This document shows positions 7,768-16,339 of a stretch of 54,914 nucleotides of DNA, piece by piece. Position numbers and translations under genes: made by a program. Numbering within the stretch: the first letter of the stretch is position 1; every line of letters starts with the position of its first letter. Under the pieces are notes generated by a model that saw nothing but the letters and a program-made list of their open reading frames with translations, had not been told where the DNA came from and made no database searches. This DNA comes from BRH-c25 sp964447145 (lineage in GTDB: Bacteria; Bacillota; Clostridia; Lutisporales; Lutisporaceae), in assembly GCA_964447145.1 (NCBI GenBank), contig CAYURW010000002.1, forward strand, positions 1 to 54,914, written 5' to 3'.

Positions 7768-8310
7768 ATGTCGCGTATAGGGAAATTGCCTGTTGAGATT
7801 CCCCAGGGAGTTGAAATAAAAGTAGCTGATGACAATACGGTTTCTGTTAAGGGACCAAAAGGACAGTTGACAAAAAAGATGAATAAAGATATGGGTATTG
7901 CAATAAAAGACGGCGTTTTGACGGTGACAAGGCCGACAGACCAAAAGATGCACAGGGCTCTTCACGGTCTCACAAGGGCTTTGATAAGCAATATGGTCGT
8001 GGGCGTTTCTAAAGGATTTGAAAAGGTGCTGGAAATCAACGGTGTTGGATATAGAGCCGCCAAATCGGGGAAAAAGCTCGTGCTTACAGTTGGTTATTCA
8101 AACCCTGTAGAATTGGATGATCCTGAAGGTGTTACCACTGAGGTGCCAAGTCCGAACAAAATAATAGTAATGGGAGCGGATAAAGAAAAGGTTGGGACAC
8201 ATGCCGCTAATATAAGGGCCACGAGGGAACCTGAACCATATCTAGGGAAAGGCATCAAATATTCTGATGAAACTATCAGACGAAAAGAAGGTAAAGCAGG
8301 TAAGAAATAA
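7768..8310 (+). CDS. rplF: 50S ribosomal protein L6
   Basis: The 180-aa product (MSRIGKLPVEIPQGVEIKV...) has the duplicated L6 fold and the conserved C-terminal motif EPEPYLGKGIKYSDE. L6 lies near the factor-binding site of the 50S subunit. AGAGGAGGTGCAAGC precedes the ATG. Confidence 0.97.
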   Translation: MSRIGKLPVEIPQGVEIKVADDNTVSVKGPKGQLTKKMNKDMGIAIKDGVLTVTRPTDQKMHRALHGLTRALISNMVVGVSKGFEKVLEINGVGYRAAKSGKKLVLTVGYSNPVELDDPEGVTTEVPSPNKIIVMGADKEKVGTHAANIRATREPEPYLGKGIKYSDETIRRKEGKAGKK

Positions 8311-8330
8311 TAGCAAAGGGGTGACACAGG

Positions 8331-8699
8331 GTGATAACCAAAGAAAGTAAGAACGACACAAGGAATGTAAGACATTTGAGGATGCGCAAGAAGCTCTTTG
8401 GTACGACAGAAAGACCGAGATTGAATGTATATAGAAGCCTTAACAATATATATGCACAAATAATTGACGACACAAAGGGTATAACTTTAGTATCAGCCTC
8501 GACTCTGGACAAAGAATTGAAGGATTATGAGGGGCACAGGGGAAATAAAAACGCAGCTAAAGAGGTTGGTGCGTTAGTAGCCAGAAAGGCGATCGAAGCG
8601 GGAATCAAGCAGGTCGTTTTTGACAGAGGCGGATATATATATCACGGGAGAGTCAAAGAACTGGCCGAGGCAGCCAGGGAGGCAGGGCTGGAATTTTAG
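8331..8699 (+). CDS. rplR: 50S ribosomal protein L18
   Basis: A GTG at 8331 after CAAAGGGGTGACACAGG starts a 122-aa product with the L18 pattern RPRLNVYRSLNNIYAQIIDD and the C-terminal FDRGGYIYHGRVKELAEAAREAGLEF. L18 carries 5S rRNA into the 50S subunit. Length is standard. Confidence 0.96.
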   Translation: MITKESKNDTRNVRHLRMRKKLFGTTERPRLNVYRSLNNIYAQIIDDTKGITLVSASTLDKELKDYEGHRGNKNAAKEVGALVARKAIEAGIKQVVFDRGGYIYHGRVKELAEAAREAGLEF

Positions 8700-8716
8700 A
8701 TAAGGGAGGGAAATAA

Positions 8717-9217
8717 ATGCAGCCAATAGATCCGGGTAAATTAGACCTTAAAGAGAAGGTTGTTTCAATTAATAGAGTTGCCAAAGTCGTTAAAGGCGGA
8801 AGGAACTTCAGATTCAGCGCTATAGTTGTAGTTGGTGACAAGAACGGAAATGTCGGGGTCGGCACCGGAAAATCGGTGGAAATACCTGAAGCCATAAGAA
8901 AAGGCATTGAAGACGCCAAGAAGAATATGATAAAAGTACCCATAGTAGGCACTACAATACCCCATGAGATTGTTGGAGTAGCAGGAGCAGGCAAGGTGCT
9001 TCTAATGCCTGCCAAGGAAGGAACCGGTGTTATAGCCGGGGGTCCCGCCCGCGCAGTCCTTGAATTGTCAGGGATAAAGGATATAAGGACAAAATCCTTA
9101 AGGTCAAACAATCCAAGAAATGTGGTAAATGCTACAATTTCAGGCCTTGCTTCACTTAAGACTGTTGAAGATGTGGCAAAACTAAGAGGCAAGATCGTTG
9201 AAGAGATAATAGGCTAG
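8717..9217 (+). CDS. rpsE: 30S ribosomal protein S5
   Basis: The 166-aa product has the S5 double-stranded RNA-binding domain followed by the conserved GNVGVGTGKSVEIPEAI and VLELSGIKDIRTKSLRSNNP segments. S5 lies at the decoding and mRNA-entry region. AAGGGAGGGAAATAA precedes the ATG. Confidence 0.97.
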   Translation: MQPIDPGKLDLKEKVVSINRVAKVVKGGRNFRFSAIVVVGDKNGNVGVGTGKSVEIPEAIRKGIEDAKKNMIKVPIVGTTIPHEIVGVAGAGKVLLMPAKEGTGVIAGGPARAVLELSGIKDIRTKSLRSNNPRNVVNATISGLASLKTVEDVAKLRGKIVEEIIG

Positions 9218-9228
9218 GAGGGAAGAAC

Positions 9229-9408
9229 TTGGCTAAACTAAAAGTCAAACTGATAAAAAGCACAATCGGAAGCAAAGAGGATCAGATTAGCACAGTGAAG
9301 GCCCTGGGGCTCAAAAAAATAAACAGTGAAGTTGAGCATAATGACACACCTCAGATAAGAGGAATGATCCAAAAGGTAATACACTTGGTTGAAGTAAAGG
9401 AAATGTAA
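9229..9408 (+). CDS. rpmD: 50S ribosomal protein L30
   Basis: A TTG at 9229, following GGAGGGAAGAAC, opens a 59-aa frame reading LAKLKVKLIKSTIGSKEDQI and ending LVEVKEM. This is the normal bacterial L30 size, with the expected LGLKKINSEVEHNDTPQIRGMI core. It fits exactly between rpsE and rplO, where L30 is expected. Confidence 0.95.
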   Translation: MAKLKVKLIKSTIGSKEDQISTVKALGLKKINSEVEHNDTPQIRGMIQKVIHLVEVKEM

Positions 9409-9424
9409 TCAAGGAGGTGTAAAG

Positions 9425-9865
9425 ATGAAATTACACGAGCTTAAACCGGCAAAAGGTACAAACAAGTCCCAAAAGAGACTTGGCAGAGGTACAGCTTCCG
9501 GTCAGGGTAAAACTTCTGGGAGGGGCCAAAAAGGACAAAAATCCAGATCCGGTGGCGGAGTAAGAATAGGCTTTGAAGGCGGACAGATGCCTCTGTATAG
9601 AAGAATACCGAAAGTTGGATTTACAAATATTTTCAGGAAAGAGTATGCTATTGTCAACCTTAGTGATCTTGAGCGATTTGATGACGGAGCAACAGTTAAT
9701 CCGGAGGTCCTGAAAGAGGTTGGCTTAGTAAAAGCGATGCACGCCGGAGTTAAAATATTGGGAGGCGGGGACATTACAAAAAATTTGACAGTTCAGGCCC
9801 ACAAATTCAGCAAAACGGCTGCAGAGAAAATTGCAGCAGCAGGGGGAAAGGCAGAGGTGATATAA
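9425..9865 (+). CDS. rplO: 50S ribosomal protein L15
   Basis: The 146-aa product begins MKLHELKPAKGTNKSQKRLGRGTASGQGKTSGRGQKGQKSR-like, the basic glycine-rich N-terminus of L15, followed by the globular 23S rRNA-binding domain. AAGGAGGTGTAAAG precedes the ATG. Its stop is two bases before the secY start. Confidence 0.97.
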   Translation: MKLHELKPAKGTNKSQKRLGRGTASGQGKTSGRGQKGQKSRSGGGVRIGFEGGQMPLYRRIPKVGFTNIFRKEYAIVNLSDLERFDDGATVNPEVLKEVGLVKAMHAGVKILGGGDITKNLTVQAHKFSKTAAEKIAAAGGKAEVI

Positions 9866-9866
9866 G

Positions 9867-11123
9867 GTGTTTAATACATTAAGAAATGCCTGGAAGATCC
9901 CGGACCTTAGGAACAAAATGCTTTTTACCCTGGCGATGCTTATAATATACAGGCTTGGAAGCTTCATTCCTGTACCGGGTATGGATACCGCTGCTCTTGC
10001 AAAGCTTATCGAGAGCGGAGGCCTGCTTGGATTCTTCGATACTATTTCAGGAGGAGCATTTAAGAATTTTGCTGTATTTGCAATGAATATAGGACCTTAT
10101 ATTAACGCAACCATAATTATGCAGCTTCTTACAATTGCAATTCCCAGCCTTGAGGCCCTTGCAAAAGAAGGTGAAGAAGGCAGAAGGAAGATGGCTCAAT
10201 ATACAAGGTACTTTACCGTTGTACTTGCGCTTATAAACTCCTTGGCCTTGGCCTACGGGCTTAGAGGGTATTTGCTCAGGAAGGATGCCGTGTCTATTAT
10301 ACTGGTTGCACTTTCTCTTACGGCAGGAACAGCATTCCTGATGTGGTTGGGAGAACAGATCAATGACAAGGGTATAGGAAACGGTATATCTCTTATAATT
10401 TTTGCAGGGATAATCTCAAGGATTCCTCTGGGTGTATTGAAGATCATAGAGCTCTACAAGGTAAAATCGACGAATCTTGTAGAGATGATACTGTTCCTTG
10501 TTTTTGCGATACTGATCATAATGGCCGTTGTGTTCATTCAAGAAGGCGAAAGAAGAATACCAGTGCAGTATGCAAAAAGAGTCGTCGGCAGAAAAATGTA
10601 CGGTGGTCAGAGTACCCATATTCCGTTGAAGGTCAATCAGGCTGGAGTAATACCTGTAATATTTGCAATGTCTATGATAGCGTTTCCCGGGCAGATAGCA
10701 CAGTTCTTTCCTAATTCAGGAGCCTATAGATTTTTCAACACATATTTGAATTGGGGCTCTTGGATCCACGGAGTAATATATGCGCTTCTCATTATTGGGT
10801 TCACATTCTTTTATACAGCAGCCTCATTCAATCCGGCGGAGGTTTCAAACAACATAAAGAAATATGGCGGATTCATACCGGGTATTAGGCCGGGGAAACC
10901 TACCTCCGATTTTATAGCAAAATCATTGAACAGAATAACATTAGTGGGAGCAATCTTCCTTGCAATTATTGCAATAGTTCCGATATTTCTCATGAGATTT
11001 ACCGGTATCAAGATTTATTTCGGCAGTACGTCGCTTCTAATTGTTGTAAGCGTTGCAATGGAATTCGTAAAGCAGGTCGAAGCACAAATGGTAATGAGGA
11101 ATTACCAAGGCTTCCTTAAATAG
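9867..11123 (+). CDS. secY: Preprotein translocase subunit SecY
   Basis: The 418-aa GTG-started integral membrane protein has ten hydrophobic segments and the SecY signatures YRLGSFIPVPG near residue 29 and PGIRPGKPT in the cytoplasmic loop. It forms the protein-conducting channel with SecE and SecG, driven by SecA or the ribosome. Position after rplO and before adk is the canonical spc operon layout. Confidence 0.98.
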   Translation: MFNTLRNAWKIPDLRNKMLFTLAMLIIYRLGSFIPVPGMDTAALAKLIESGGLLGFFDTISGGAFKNFAVFAMNIGPYINATIIMQLLTIAIPSLEALAKEGEEGRRKMAQYTRYFTVVLALINSLALAYGLRGYLLRKDAVSIILVALSLTAGTAFLMWLGEQINDKGIGNGISLIIFAGIISRIPLGVLKIIELYKVKSTNLVEMILFLVFAILIIMAVVFIQEGERRIPVQYAKRVVGRKMYGGQSTHIPLKVNQAGVIPVIFAMSMIAFPGQIAQFFPNSGAYRFFNTYLNWGSWIHGVIYALLIIGFTFFYTAASFNPAEVSNNIKKYGGFIPGIRPGKPTSDFIAKSLNRITLVGAIFLAIIAIVPIFLMRFTGIKIYFGSTSLLIVVSVAMEFVKQVEAQMVMRNYQGFLK

Positions 11124-11220
11124 AAAATGCATGCTGATGGGGCAGGCAGATCAGTAGAATATTAAACGTTTGCGGGGTACTTAAACAGTGCTTTTGCAAA
11201 ATGTTGGAATGGAGAGTAGA

Positions 11221-11880
11221 ATGAGGATAGTGTTGTTGGGTTCGCCAGGATCCGGCAAAGGTACCCAGGCGGTCCGCATAGAGAAAAAGTTTGGAATACC
11301 GCACATATCCACAGGGGATATTTTCAGAGATAATATGGCTAAGAACACCCCGGTAGGTATAGAGGCAAAAAGTTATATTGAGAGAGGCTTGTTGGTTCCC
11401 GACAGTGTGACCCTCAAAATTGTTCAAAACAGATTAGCTGAGGATGATTGTAAAAAAGGATTCCTTCTGGATGGTTTTCCAAGAAACCTGCCCCAGGCGG
11501 AAGCTTTGGACAAAGAGCTGGAGAAAATGGGAAATGAGATTGATGCAGTTATAAATATTGAAACCGGCGACGAAATAATCATCGAAAGAATGATCAACAG
11601 GAGGATTTGCAGAGATTGCGGCGAGAGCTACAATTTATCCTCTTTAAGACCTGCAGTAGAGGGGATTTGTGACAAGTGTGGGGGGAGCCTTTATACCAGA
11701 GATGACGATAAGCCGGAAACAGTTTCAAATCGACTGAAGGTATACAGGGATCAGACATTCCCACTTATAGAGTATTACAATAATAAAGGTATTTTGTTTA
11801 CTGTAGACGGTGAGAGTTCAGCCGATAGGACGTTTGTGGACGTAAAAAGTATTTTGGAGAGATTCTATGATCAGCATTAA
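11221..11880 (+). CDS. adk: Adenylate kinase
   Basis: The product catalyses AMP + ATP to 2 ADP. The start at 11221 gives 219 aa. The P-loop GSPGSGKGT lies at 7-15. The long LID domain carries a structural zinc site at C130, C133, C150 and C153, common in Gram-positive enzymes. Upstream in-frame starts (11188, 11209) are rejected because GGAGAG at 11211-11216 serves 11221. The 3' end overlaps map by 14 bases. Confidence 0.97.
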   Translation: MRIVLLGSPGSGKGTQAVRIEKKFGIPHISTGDIFRDNMAKNTPVGIEAKSYIERGLLVPDSVTLKIVQNRLAEDDCKKGFLLDGFPRNLPQAEALDKELEKMGNEIDAVINIETGDEIIIERMINRRICRDCGESYNLSSLRPAVEGICDKCGGSLYTRDDDKPETVSNRLKVYRDQTFPLIEYYNNKGILFTVDGESSADRTFVDVKSILERFYDQH

Positions 11881-12628
11881 ATCCCGCAGGGAAATCGAAA
11901 TGATGAGGATTGCGGGAAGGATAGTTGCAGAGACTCTCGAACTCTTGAAAGAGTCAATTAGGCCGGGTATTACTACTTTGGAACTTGATAGGATCGCAGA
12001 AGGATTTATTATAAAAAGGGGCGGCATACCTGCATTTAAGGGTTATAATGGATTTCCCGCCAGCATATGTTCATCAATAAATGAACAAGTCGTACATGGG
12101 ATACCGGGTTCTGCAGCATTAAGTGAAGGAGACATAATAGGTATAGACATTGGGGTCATATACGGAGGATACTACGGTGATGCAGCACGGACCTACGGGG
12201 TAGGGGAAATTGACAGCGAAAATGAAAGGCTCATAAAGGTTACCAAAGAGAGCTTCTTCAAAGGCATTGAGTTTGCATTGGCCGGCAACCGGCTCTCGGA
12301 TATATCCCATAGTATACAAAAGCATGTTGAGTCAAACGGTTTCTCCGTAGTCCGGGATTATGTAGGCCACGGGATAGGAAGCAGTATGCATGAAGAGCCT
12401 CAAATACCGAATTACGGGCCTCCGAACAAAGGACCAAGGCTGGCTGCCGGTATGACACTTGCTATTGAGCCCATGGTAAATCAGGGGGAATATCCGGTGA
12501 AAGTCCTGAAAGATGGTTGGACGGTTGTTACAGCTGACATGAAGCCATCTGCGCATTATGAAAACACTATTGTTATTACCGGCGGTGAGCCGGAGGTACT
12601 GACGCTTTTGCAGGCTGTTGAAAGGTGA
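11867..12628 (+). CDS. map: Type I methionine aminopeptidase
   Basis: The 253-aa enzyme removes N-terminal methionine from nascent proteins. The dinuclear-metal ligands are D94, D105, H168, E201 and E232, and the substrate-site H77 lies in VVHGIP. It overlaps adk by 14 bases, with GGAGAG inside adk, so translation is probably coupled. No N-terminal SH3 or zinc extension is present. Confidence 0.97.
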   Translation: MISIKSRREIEMMRIAGRIVAETLELLKESIRPGITTLELDRIAEGFIIKRGGIPAFKGYNGFPASICSSINEQVVHGIPGSAALSEGDIIGIDIGVIYGGYYGDAARTYGVGEIDSENERLIKVTKESFFKGIEFALAGNRLSDISHSIQKHVESNGFSVVRDYVGHGIGSSMHEEPQIPNYGPPNKGPRLAAGMTLAIEPMVNQGEYPVKVLKDGWTVVTADMKPSAHYENTIVITGGEPEVLTLLQAVER

Positions 12629-12633
12629 GCCAT

Positions 12634-12897
12634 ATGCGGGATATAGATGTTGGACAGATAGTAATATCAGCTGCCGGAAGGGATAAAGGCCACAAATTCG
12701 TAATTCTATGTATAATAGATGACAAGTATGTCTATATTTCTGATGGGGGCATCAGGAAATCAGAGAAGCCTAAATTAAAAAAGCTGAAGCATCTGAAAAA
12801 GTTGAATTTTGTTGCAGAGGATATAAAATATAAATTGGAGTCAGAAGGGAAGCTTAGTAACAACGAAATCAGGAAACTTTTGAGATCTATTGATTGA
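12634..12897 (+). CDS. KOW-domain RNA-binding protein (L14e-like)
   Basis: The 87-aa product begins MRDIDVGQIVISAAGRDKGHKFVIL, a KOW-type start, followed by a lysine-rich helix (KLKKLKHLKKLNF). Similar small proteins occur between map and infA in many Clostridia and Bacilli and resemble ribosomal L14e/L24-type RNA binders. The function is unproven. The start at 12634 is preferred over the GTG at 12625 because AAAGGTGAG precedes it. Confidence 0.8.
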   Translation: MRDIDVGQIVISAAGRDKGHKFVILCIIDDKYVYISDGGIRKSEKPKLKKLKHLKKLNFVAEDIKYKLESEGKLSNNEIRKLLRSID

Positions 12898-12924
12898 TAT
12901 CGGGAACGGGAGGTTGATTACCTT

Positions 12925-13143
12925 ATGTCAAAACAGGATGTAATAGAGGTGGAAGGGAAAGTCGTTGAAGCTTTACCAAACGCAATGTTCCAGGTAGAAC
13001 TTGAAAACGGTCATAGAATTTTAGCACATATATCCGGCAAGCTTAGAATGAATTTTATTAAGATTTTGCCGGGAGATAAAGTAACCATTGAACTGTCGCC
13101 TTATGATCTTACCCGTGGCAGGATCACATGGCGAGGTAAATGA
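12925..13143 (+). CDS. infA: Translation initiation factor IF-1
   Basis: The 72-aa single OB-fold protein MSKQDVIEVEGKVVEALPNAMFQVELENGH... has the standard length. It blocks the 30S A site during initiation. ACGGGAGGTTGATTACCTT precedes the ATG. It lies between the KOW gene and rpmJ, as in most Firmicutes. Confidence 0.97.
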   Translation: MSKQDVIEVEGKVVEALPNAMFQVELENGHRILAHISGKLRMNFIKILPGDKVTIELSPYDLTRGRITWRGK

Positions 13144-13160
13144 TACAGGGAGGGTTTAAG

Positions 13161-13274
13161 ATGAAAGTCAGGCCATCAGTAAAGCCTATATGCGAAAAAT
13201 GTAAGATAATCAGAAGAAATGGAAAAGTAATGATTATCTGTGAAAATCCCAAACACAAGCAGAAACAGGGTTAA
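13161..13274 (+). CDS. rpmJ: 50S ribosomal protein L36, zinc form
   Basis: A 37-aa frame reads MKVRPSVKPICEKCKIIRRN... and ends KHKQKQG. The zinc ligands C11, C14, C27 and H32 are all present, so this is the C+ form. AGGGAGGGTTTAAG precedes the ATG. The size is exactly that of the family. Confidence 0.96.
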   Translation: MKVRPSVKPICEKCKIIRRNGKVMIICENPKHKQKQG

Positions 13275-13284
13275 AACCAATTCT

Positions 13285-13320
13285 GGGAGCGCGGCTGGCC
13301 CATGTTAGTTGGGTGCTCCC
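13285..13320 (+). promoter_or_regulatory. Stem-loop between rpmJ and rpsM
   Basis: GGGAGC at 13286-13291 pairs with GCTCCC at 13315-13320 and encloses a nested CCCA/TGGG stem. It has no U-tract, and the A/T-rich stretch after it may hold a promoter. It could be an internal processing or regulatory element at the start of the alpha operon (rpsM-rpsK-rpsD-rpoA-rplQ), which S4 represses in other bacteria. Confidence 0.4.
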
Positions 13321-13367
13321 GGTTGATTTTAGTATAACTAAAAACCAATTAGGAGGTGCAGGTACTA

Positions 13368-13736
13368 ATGGCGAGAATTGCCGGTGTTGACTTACCGCGG
13401 GACAAAAGAGCAGAAATCGGGCTCACATATATATTTGGCATTGGAAGAGCAACATCAAACAAGATTTTAGCAGAGGCAGGTGTCAATCCTGATACAAGGA
13501 TTAAGGACCTTACCGAAGCAGAAATAGGAAGACTGAGAGAAGTAATTGACAGGAATGTCAAAGTTGAAGGCGATCTGAAAAGGGATACAGCCTTAAATAT
13601 TAAGAGACTTATGGAAATCGGATGCTATAGAGGATACAGACACAGAAGAGGCCTTCCGGTAAGAGGGCAGAGAACAAAAACAAATGCAAGGTCAAGAAAA
13701 GGCCCGAAGAGGACCGTCGGTGTAAGAAGAAAGTAG
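13368..13736 (+). CDS. rpsM: 30S ribosomal protein S13
   Basis: The 122-aa product starts MARIAGVDLPRDKRAEIGLTYIFGIG, the S13 helix-two-turn-helix start, and ends in the basic tail RSRKGPKRTVGVRRK that contacts P-site tRNA. TTAGGAGGTGCAGG lies before the ATG at 13368. The earlier in-frame ATG at 13356 is inside the Shine-Dalgarno region. Confidence 0.97.
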   Translation: MARIAGVDLPRDKRAEIGLTYIFGIGRATSNKILAEAGVNPDTRIKDLTEAEIGRLREVIDRNVKVEGDLKRDTALNIKRLMEIGCYRGYRHRRGLPVRGQRTKTNARSRKGPKRTVGVRRK

Positions 13737-13756
13737 ATAAAGGAGGTTTGCTTTAG

Positions 13757-14155
13757 ATGGTAGCGAAGCCAAAGGCTAAGAAAACTAGAAAGAGACGGGA
13801 AAGAAAAAATGTTGAAAGAGGAGCTGCACACATACAGTCCACTTTTAATAATACTATAGTTACATTAACAGATAGCATAGGAAACGGGCTATCCTGGTCC
13901 AGCGCCGGTTCTCTTGGCTTTAGAGGATCAAAGAAGAGCACGCCCTTTGCTGCCCAGATGGCGGCAGAAGTTGCGGCAAAAGGGGCAATGGAACATGGTC
14001 TTAAAACAATAGAGGTATTTGTTAAGGGGCCTGGTGCGGGCAGGGAAGCAGCAATAAGATCACTTCAGGCTGCAGGGCTGGAAGTCAGCCTTATAAAAGA
14101 TGTTACTCCTATACCTCACAACGGTTGCAGACCGCCAAAACGCAGAAGAGTATAG
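13757..14155 (+). CDS. rpsK: 30S ribosomal protein S11
   Basis: The 132-aa product contains the S11 core AHIQSTFNNTIVTLTD and the end VTPIPHNGCRPPKRRRV. S11 shapes the mRNA exit of the 30S platform with S18 and S21. AAAGGAGGTTTGCTTT precedes the ATG. Confidence 0.97.
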   Translation: MVAKPKAKKTRKRRERKNVERGAAHIQSTFNNTIVTLTDSIGNGLSWSSAGSLGFRGSKKSTPFAAQMAAEVAAKGAMEHGLKTIEVFVKGPGAGREAAIRSLQAAGLEVSLIKDVTPIPHNGCRPPKRRRV

Positions 14156-14174
14156 TTATTGAGGAGGTGTAATA

Positions 14175-14801
14175 ATGGCAAGATATATTGATGCAAAATG
14201 CAGACTTTGCAGGAGGGAAGGATCTAAGCTCTATCTGAAGGGTGACCGCTGCTATACGGATAAATGCGCCGTCACAAGAAGGGCGTATGCTCCCGGCCAA
14301 CATGGACAAGGCAGAAAGAAAATATCCGAATATGGGATACAGCTTAGGGAAAAGCAAAAGGTCAGAAGAATATACGGGATACTGGAGAAACAGTTCAGGG
14401 ATTATTTTGTAGAAGCTGAGAGGCAGAAGGGGGTAACGGGTGAAAACCTTCTAAGGCTTTTGGAGCTTAGACTTGATAATGTGGTATATAGAATGGGCTT
14501 CGGCGAATCAAGGGCAGAAGCCAGGCAGCTTGTCAGGCATGGACATTTTACGGTTAACGGCAGGAAGGTCAATATACCGTCCTATCAGGTAGGGCTTAAT
14601 GACCTTGTTGCAGTAAAGCCAAACAGCAGCAGCACAGACAAATTCAAGAGCCTTGCGGAAAATTCAGCAAGTAAGGCAGCGCCGCAATGGTTATCAATAA
14701 ATGCGGAAATGATGGAAGCAAGGGTGGTTGCTCTTCCTGTCAGAGAAGATATTGACCTTCCGATAGAAGAGCATCTTATCGTTGAGTTGTATTCAAGATA
14801 G
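14175..14801 (+). CDS. rpsD: 30S ribosomal protein S4, zinc-binding form
   Basis: The 208-aa product has an N-terminal zinc site (C9, C12, C26, C31) and the S4 RNA-binding domain with RLDNVVYRMGFGESRAEARQLVRHGHFTVNG. S4 nucleates 16S assembly and represses the alpha operon in some bacteria. GAGGAGGTGTAATA precedes the ATG. Confidence 0.97.
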   Translation: MARYIDAKCRLCRREGSKLYLKGDRCYTDKCAVTRRAYAPGQHGQGRKKISEYGIQLREKQKVRRIYGILEKQFRDYFVEAERQKGVTGENLLRLLELRLDNVVYRMGFGESRAEARQLVRHGHFTVNGRKVNIPSYQVGLNDLVAVKPNSSSTDKFKSLAENSASKAAPQWLSINAEMMEARVVALPVREDIDLPIEEHLIVELYSR

Positions 14802-14878
14802 TAACTATAGTGCGGATAGCCAAACCGGGTGATCCCGGAGTGTTTTGAATGCAACAGATAGAAGGAGGGTTTTGTCGG

Positions 14879-15829
14879 ATGATTGAAATAGAAAAGCCCA
14901 AAATAGAGTGTATTGAGATGTCTGGGGATTATACTTACGGGAAGTTTATGGTAGAGCCTCTGGAAAGAGGTTATGGTACTACACTGGGGAATTCCCTGAG
15001 GAGAATACTGCTTTCTTCCCTTCCCGGCGCAGCTGTCACTTCCATTAAAATAGACGGTGTGCTCCATGAGTTTTCAACAATCCCCGGTGTGGCGGAGGAT
15101 GTTTCGGAAATAATACTTAACCTTAAGAACCTTGCTCTTAAAATGCACGCAGATAATACAAAAATCATTACAATCGATGTTCAGGGTGAAAAGGAAATAT
15201 TGGCCTCCGATATTGAGTGCGATTCGGATATAGAGATACTGAATAGGGACCTCCATATAGCCACTTTAGATGAGGGGCACAGACTTCATATGGAAATGAA
15301 CGTAGAGATGGGCCGGGGTTATCAAACATCGGAAAAGAACAAGCAGCAGGGACAACCGATAATAGGGATAATTCCTATTGATTCAATTTTTACACCGGTT
15401 AAAAAAGTCAATTATCTAGTCGAGAATACCAGGGTAGGACAGGTTACTGATTTTGACAGGCTGGTATTTGAAGTCTGGACAGATGGCACAATAAAACCGG
15501 ATGAGGCAATAAGCCTTGGCGCAAAAATACTAAGCGAGCATCTAAAGTTATTCATAACTCTGACAGATCACGTGGGCAATGTAGAAATTATGGTAGAGAA
15601 AGAGGAAGATAAGAAGGAAAAGGTTCTTGAAATGACTATCGAAGAACTGGATCTTTCGGTAAGATCTTTTAACTGCCTGAAGAGAGCCAATATAAATACT
15701 GTTGAAGAGCTTACACAGAAGACAGAAGAAGATATGATGAAGGTCAGAAACCTTGGCAAAAAATCTTTGGAAGAAGTGCAGCAGAAGCTTGATGCCCTTG
15801 GATTAAGCCTCAAGGCAAATGAGGATTAG
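14879..15829 (+). CDS. rpoA: DNA-directed RNA polymerase subunit alpha
   Basis: The 316-aa product begins MIEIEKPKIECIE. The N-terminal dimerization domain contains EPLERGYGTTLGNSLRRILLSSLPG. The C-terminal domain ends with SVRSFNCLKRANINTVEELTQKTEEDMMKVRNLGKKSLEEV, the UP-element and activator-binding fold. GAAGGAGGGTTTTGTCGG precedes the ATG at 14879. An upstream start at 14849 would precede the ribosome-binding site. Confidence 0.98.
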   Translation: MIEIEKPKIECIEMSGDYTYGKFMVEPLERGYGTTLGNSLRRILLSSLPGAAVTSIKIDGVLHEFSTIPGVAEDVSEIILNLKNLALKMHADNTKIITIDVQGEKEILASDIECDSDIEILNRDLHIATLDEGHRLHMEMNVEMGRGYQTSEKNKQQGQPIIGIIPIDSIFTPVKKVNYLVENTRVGQVTDFDRLVFEVWTDGTIKPDEAISLGAKILSEHLKLFITLTDHVGNVEIMVEKEEDKKEKVLEMTIEELDLSVRSFNCLKRANINTVEELTQKTEEDMMKVRNLGKKSLEEVQQKLDALGLSLKANED

Positions 15830-15898
15830 GCTGCATTTACATGTATACGGCACAGAGTAGCAGATATAAACGAACATTACAAAAAAGGAGGGATTGCA

Positions 15899-16240
15899 AT
15901 GGCTGGATACAGGAAACTGGGACGTCCTGCAGACCATAGGAGAGCTATGCTCCGAAATCTTACCACTTCTTTTCTTGAGCATGGAAGAATAATGACTACC
16001 GGAACCAGAGCAAAGGAAACCCAGAGCATTGCCGAGAAAATGATCACTCTCGGTAAGCGCGGTGATCTGCATGCAAAACGTCAGGCCTTAGAGTATATTA
16101 CAAAAGAGGATGTCGTCAAAAAATTGTTTGATGAGATAGCTCCTAAATATAAGGAGAGAAACGGCGGCTATACCAGGATAGCAAAGGTAGCTCCCCGGCG
16201 AGGCGATTCGGCAGAATTGGTCGTATTGGAACTAATTTAG
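15899..16240 (+). CDS. rplQ: 50S ribosomal protein L17
   Basis: The 113-aa product MAGYRKLGRPADHRRAMLRNLTTSFLEHGRI... is the short L17 form normal for Firmicutes. L17 sits near the exit tunnel. AAAGGAGGGATTGCA precedes the ATG. It is the last ribosomal gene before the ECF module. Confidence 0.97.
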   Translation: MAGYRKLGRPADHRRAMLRNLTTSFLEHGRIMTTGTRAKETQSIAEKMITLGKRGDLHAKRQALEYITKEDVVKKLFDEIAPKYKERNGGYTRIAKVAPRRGDSAELVVLELI

Positions 16241-16266
16241 AAAAAGTATGCGGGTAAGGATTACTA

Positions 16267-16297
16267 GGGATTAAGTGACTGCTTAGTCCCATTTTAC
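16267..16297 (+). terminator. Stem-loop after rplQ
   Basis: GGGATTAAG (16267-16275) pairs with CTTAGTCCC (16282-16290), with one G-U pair and a 6-nt loop, followed by ATTTTACT. The U-tract is short, so termination may be partial and allow read-through into ecfA1. Confidence 0.5.
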
Positions 16298-16339
16298 TAT
16301 GGAGTGAAAATTGGAAGTCAGCAAAAAGAAGGAATGGAT

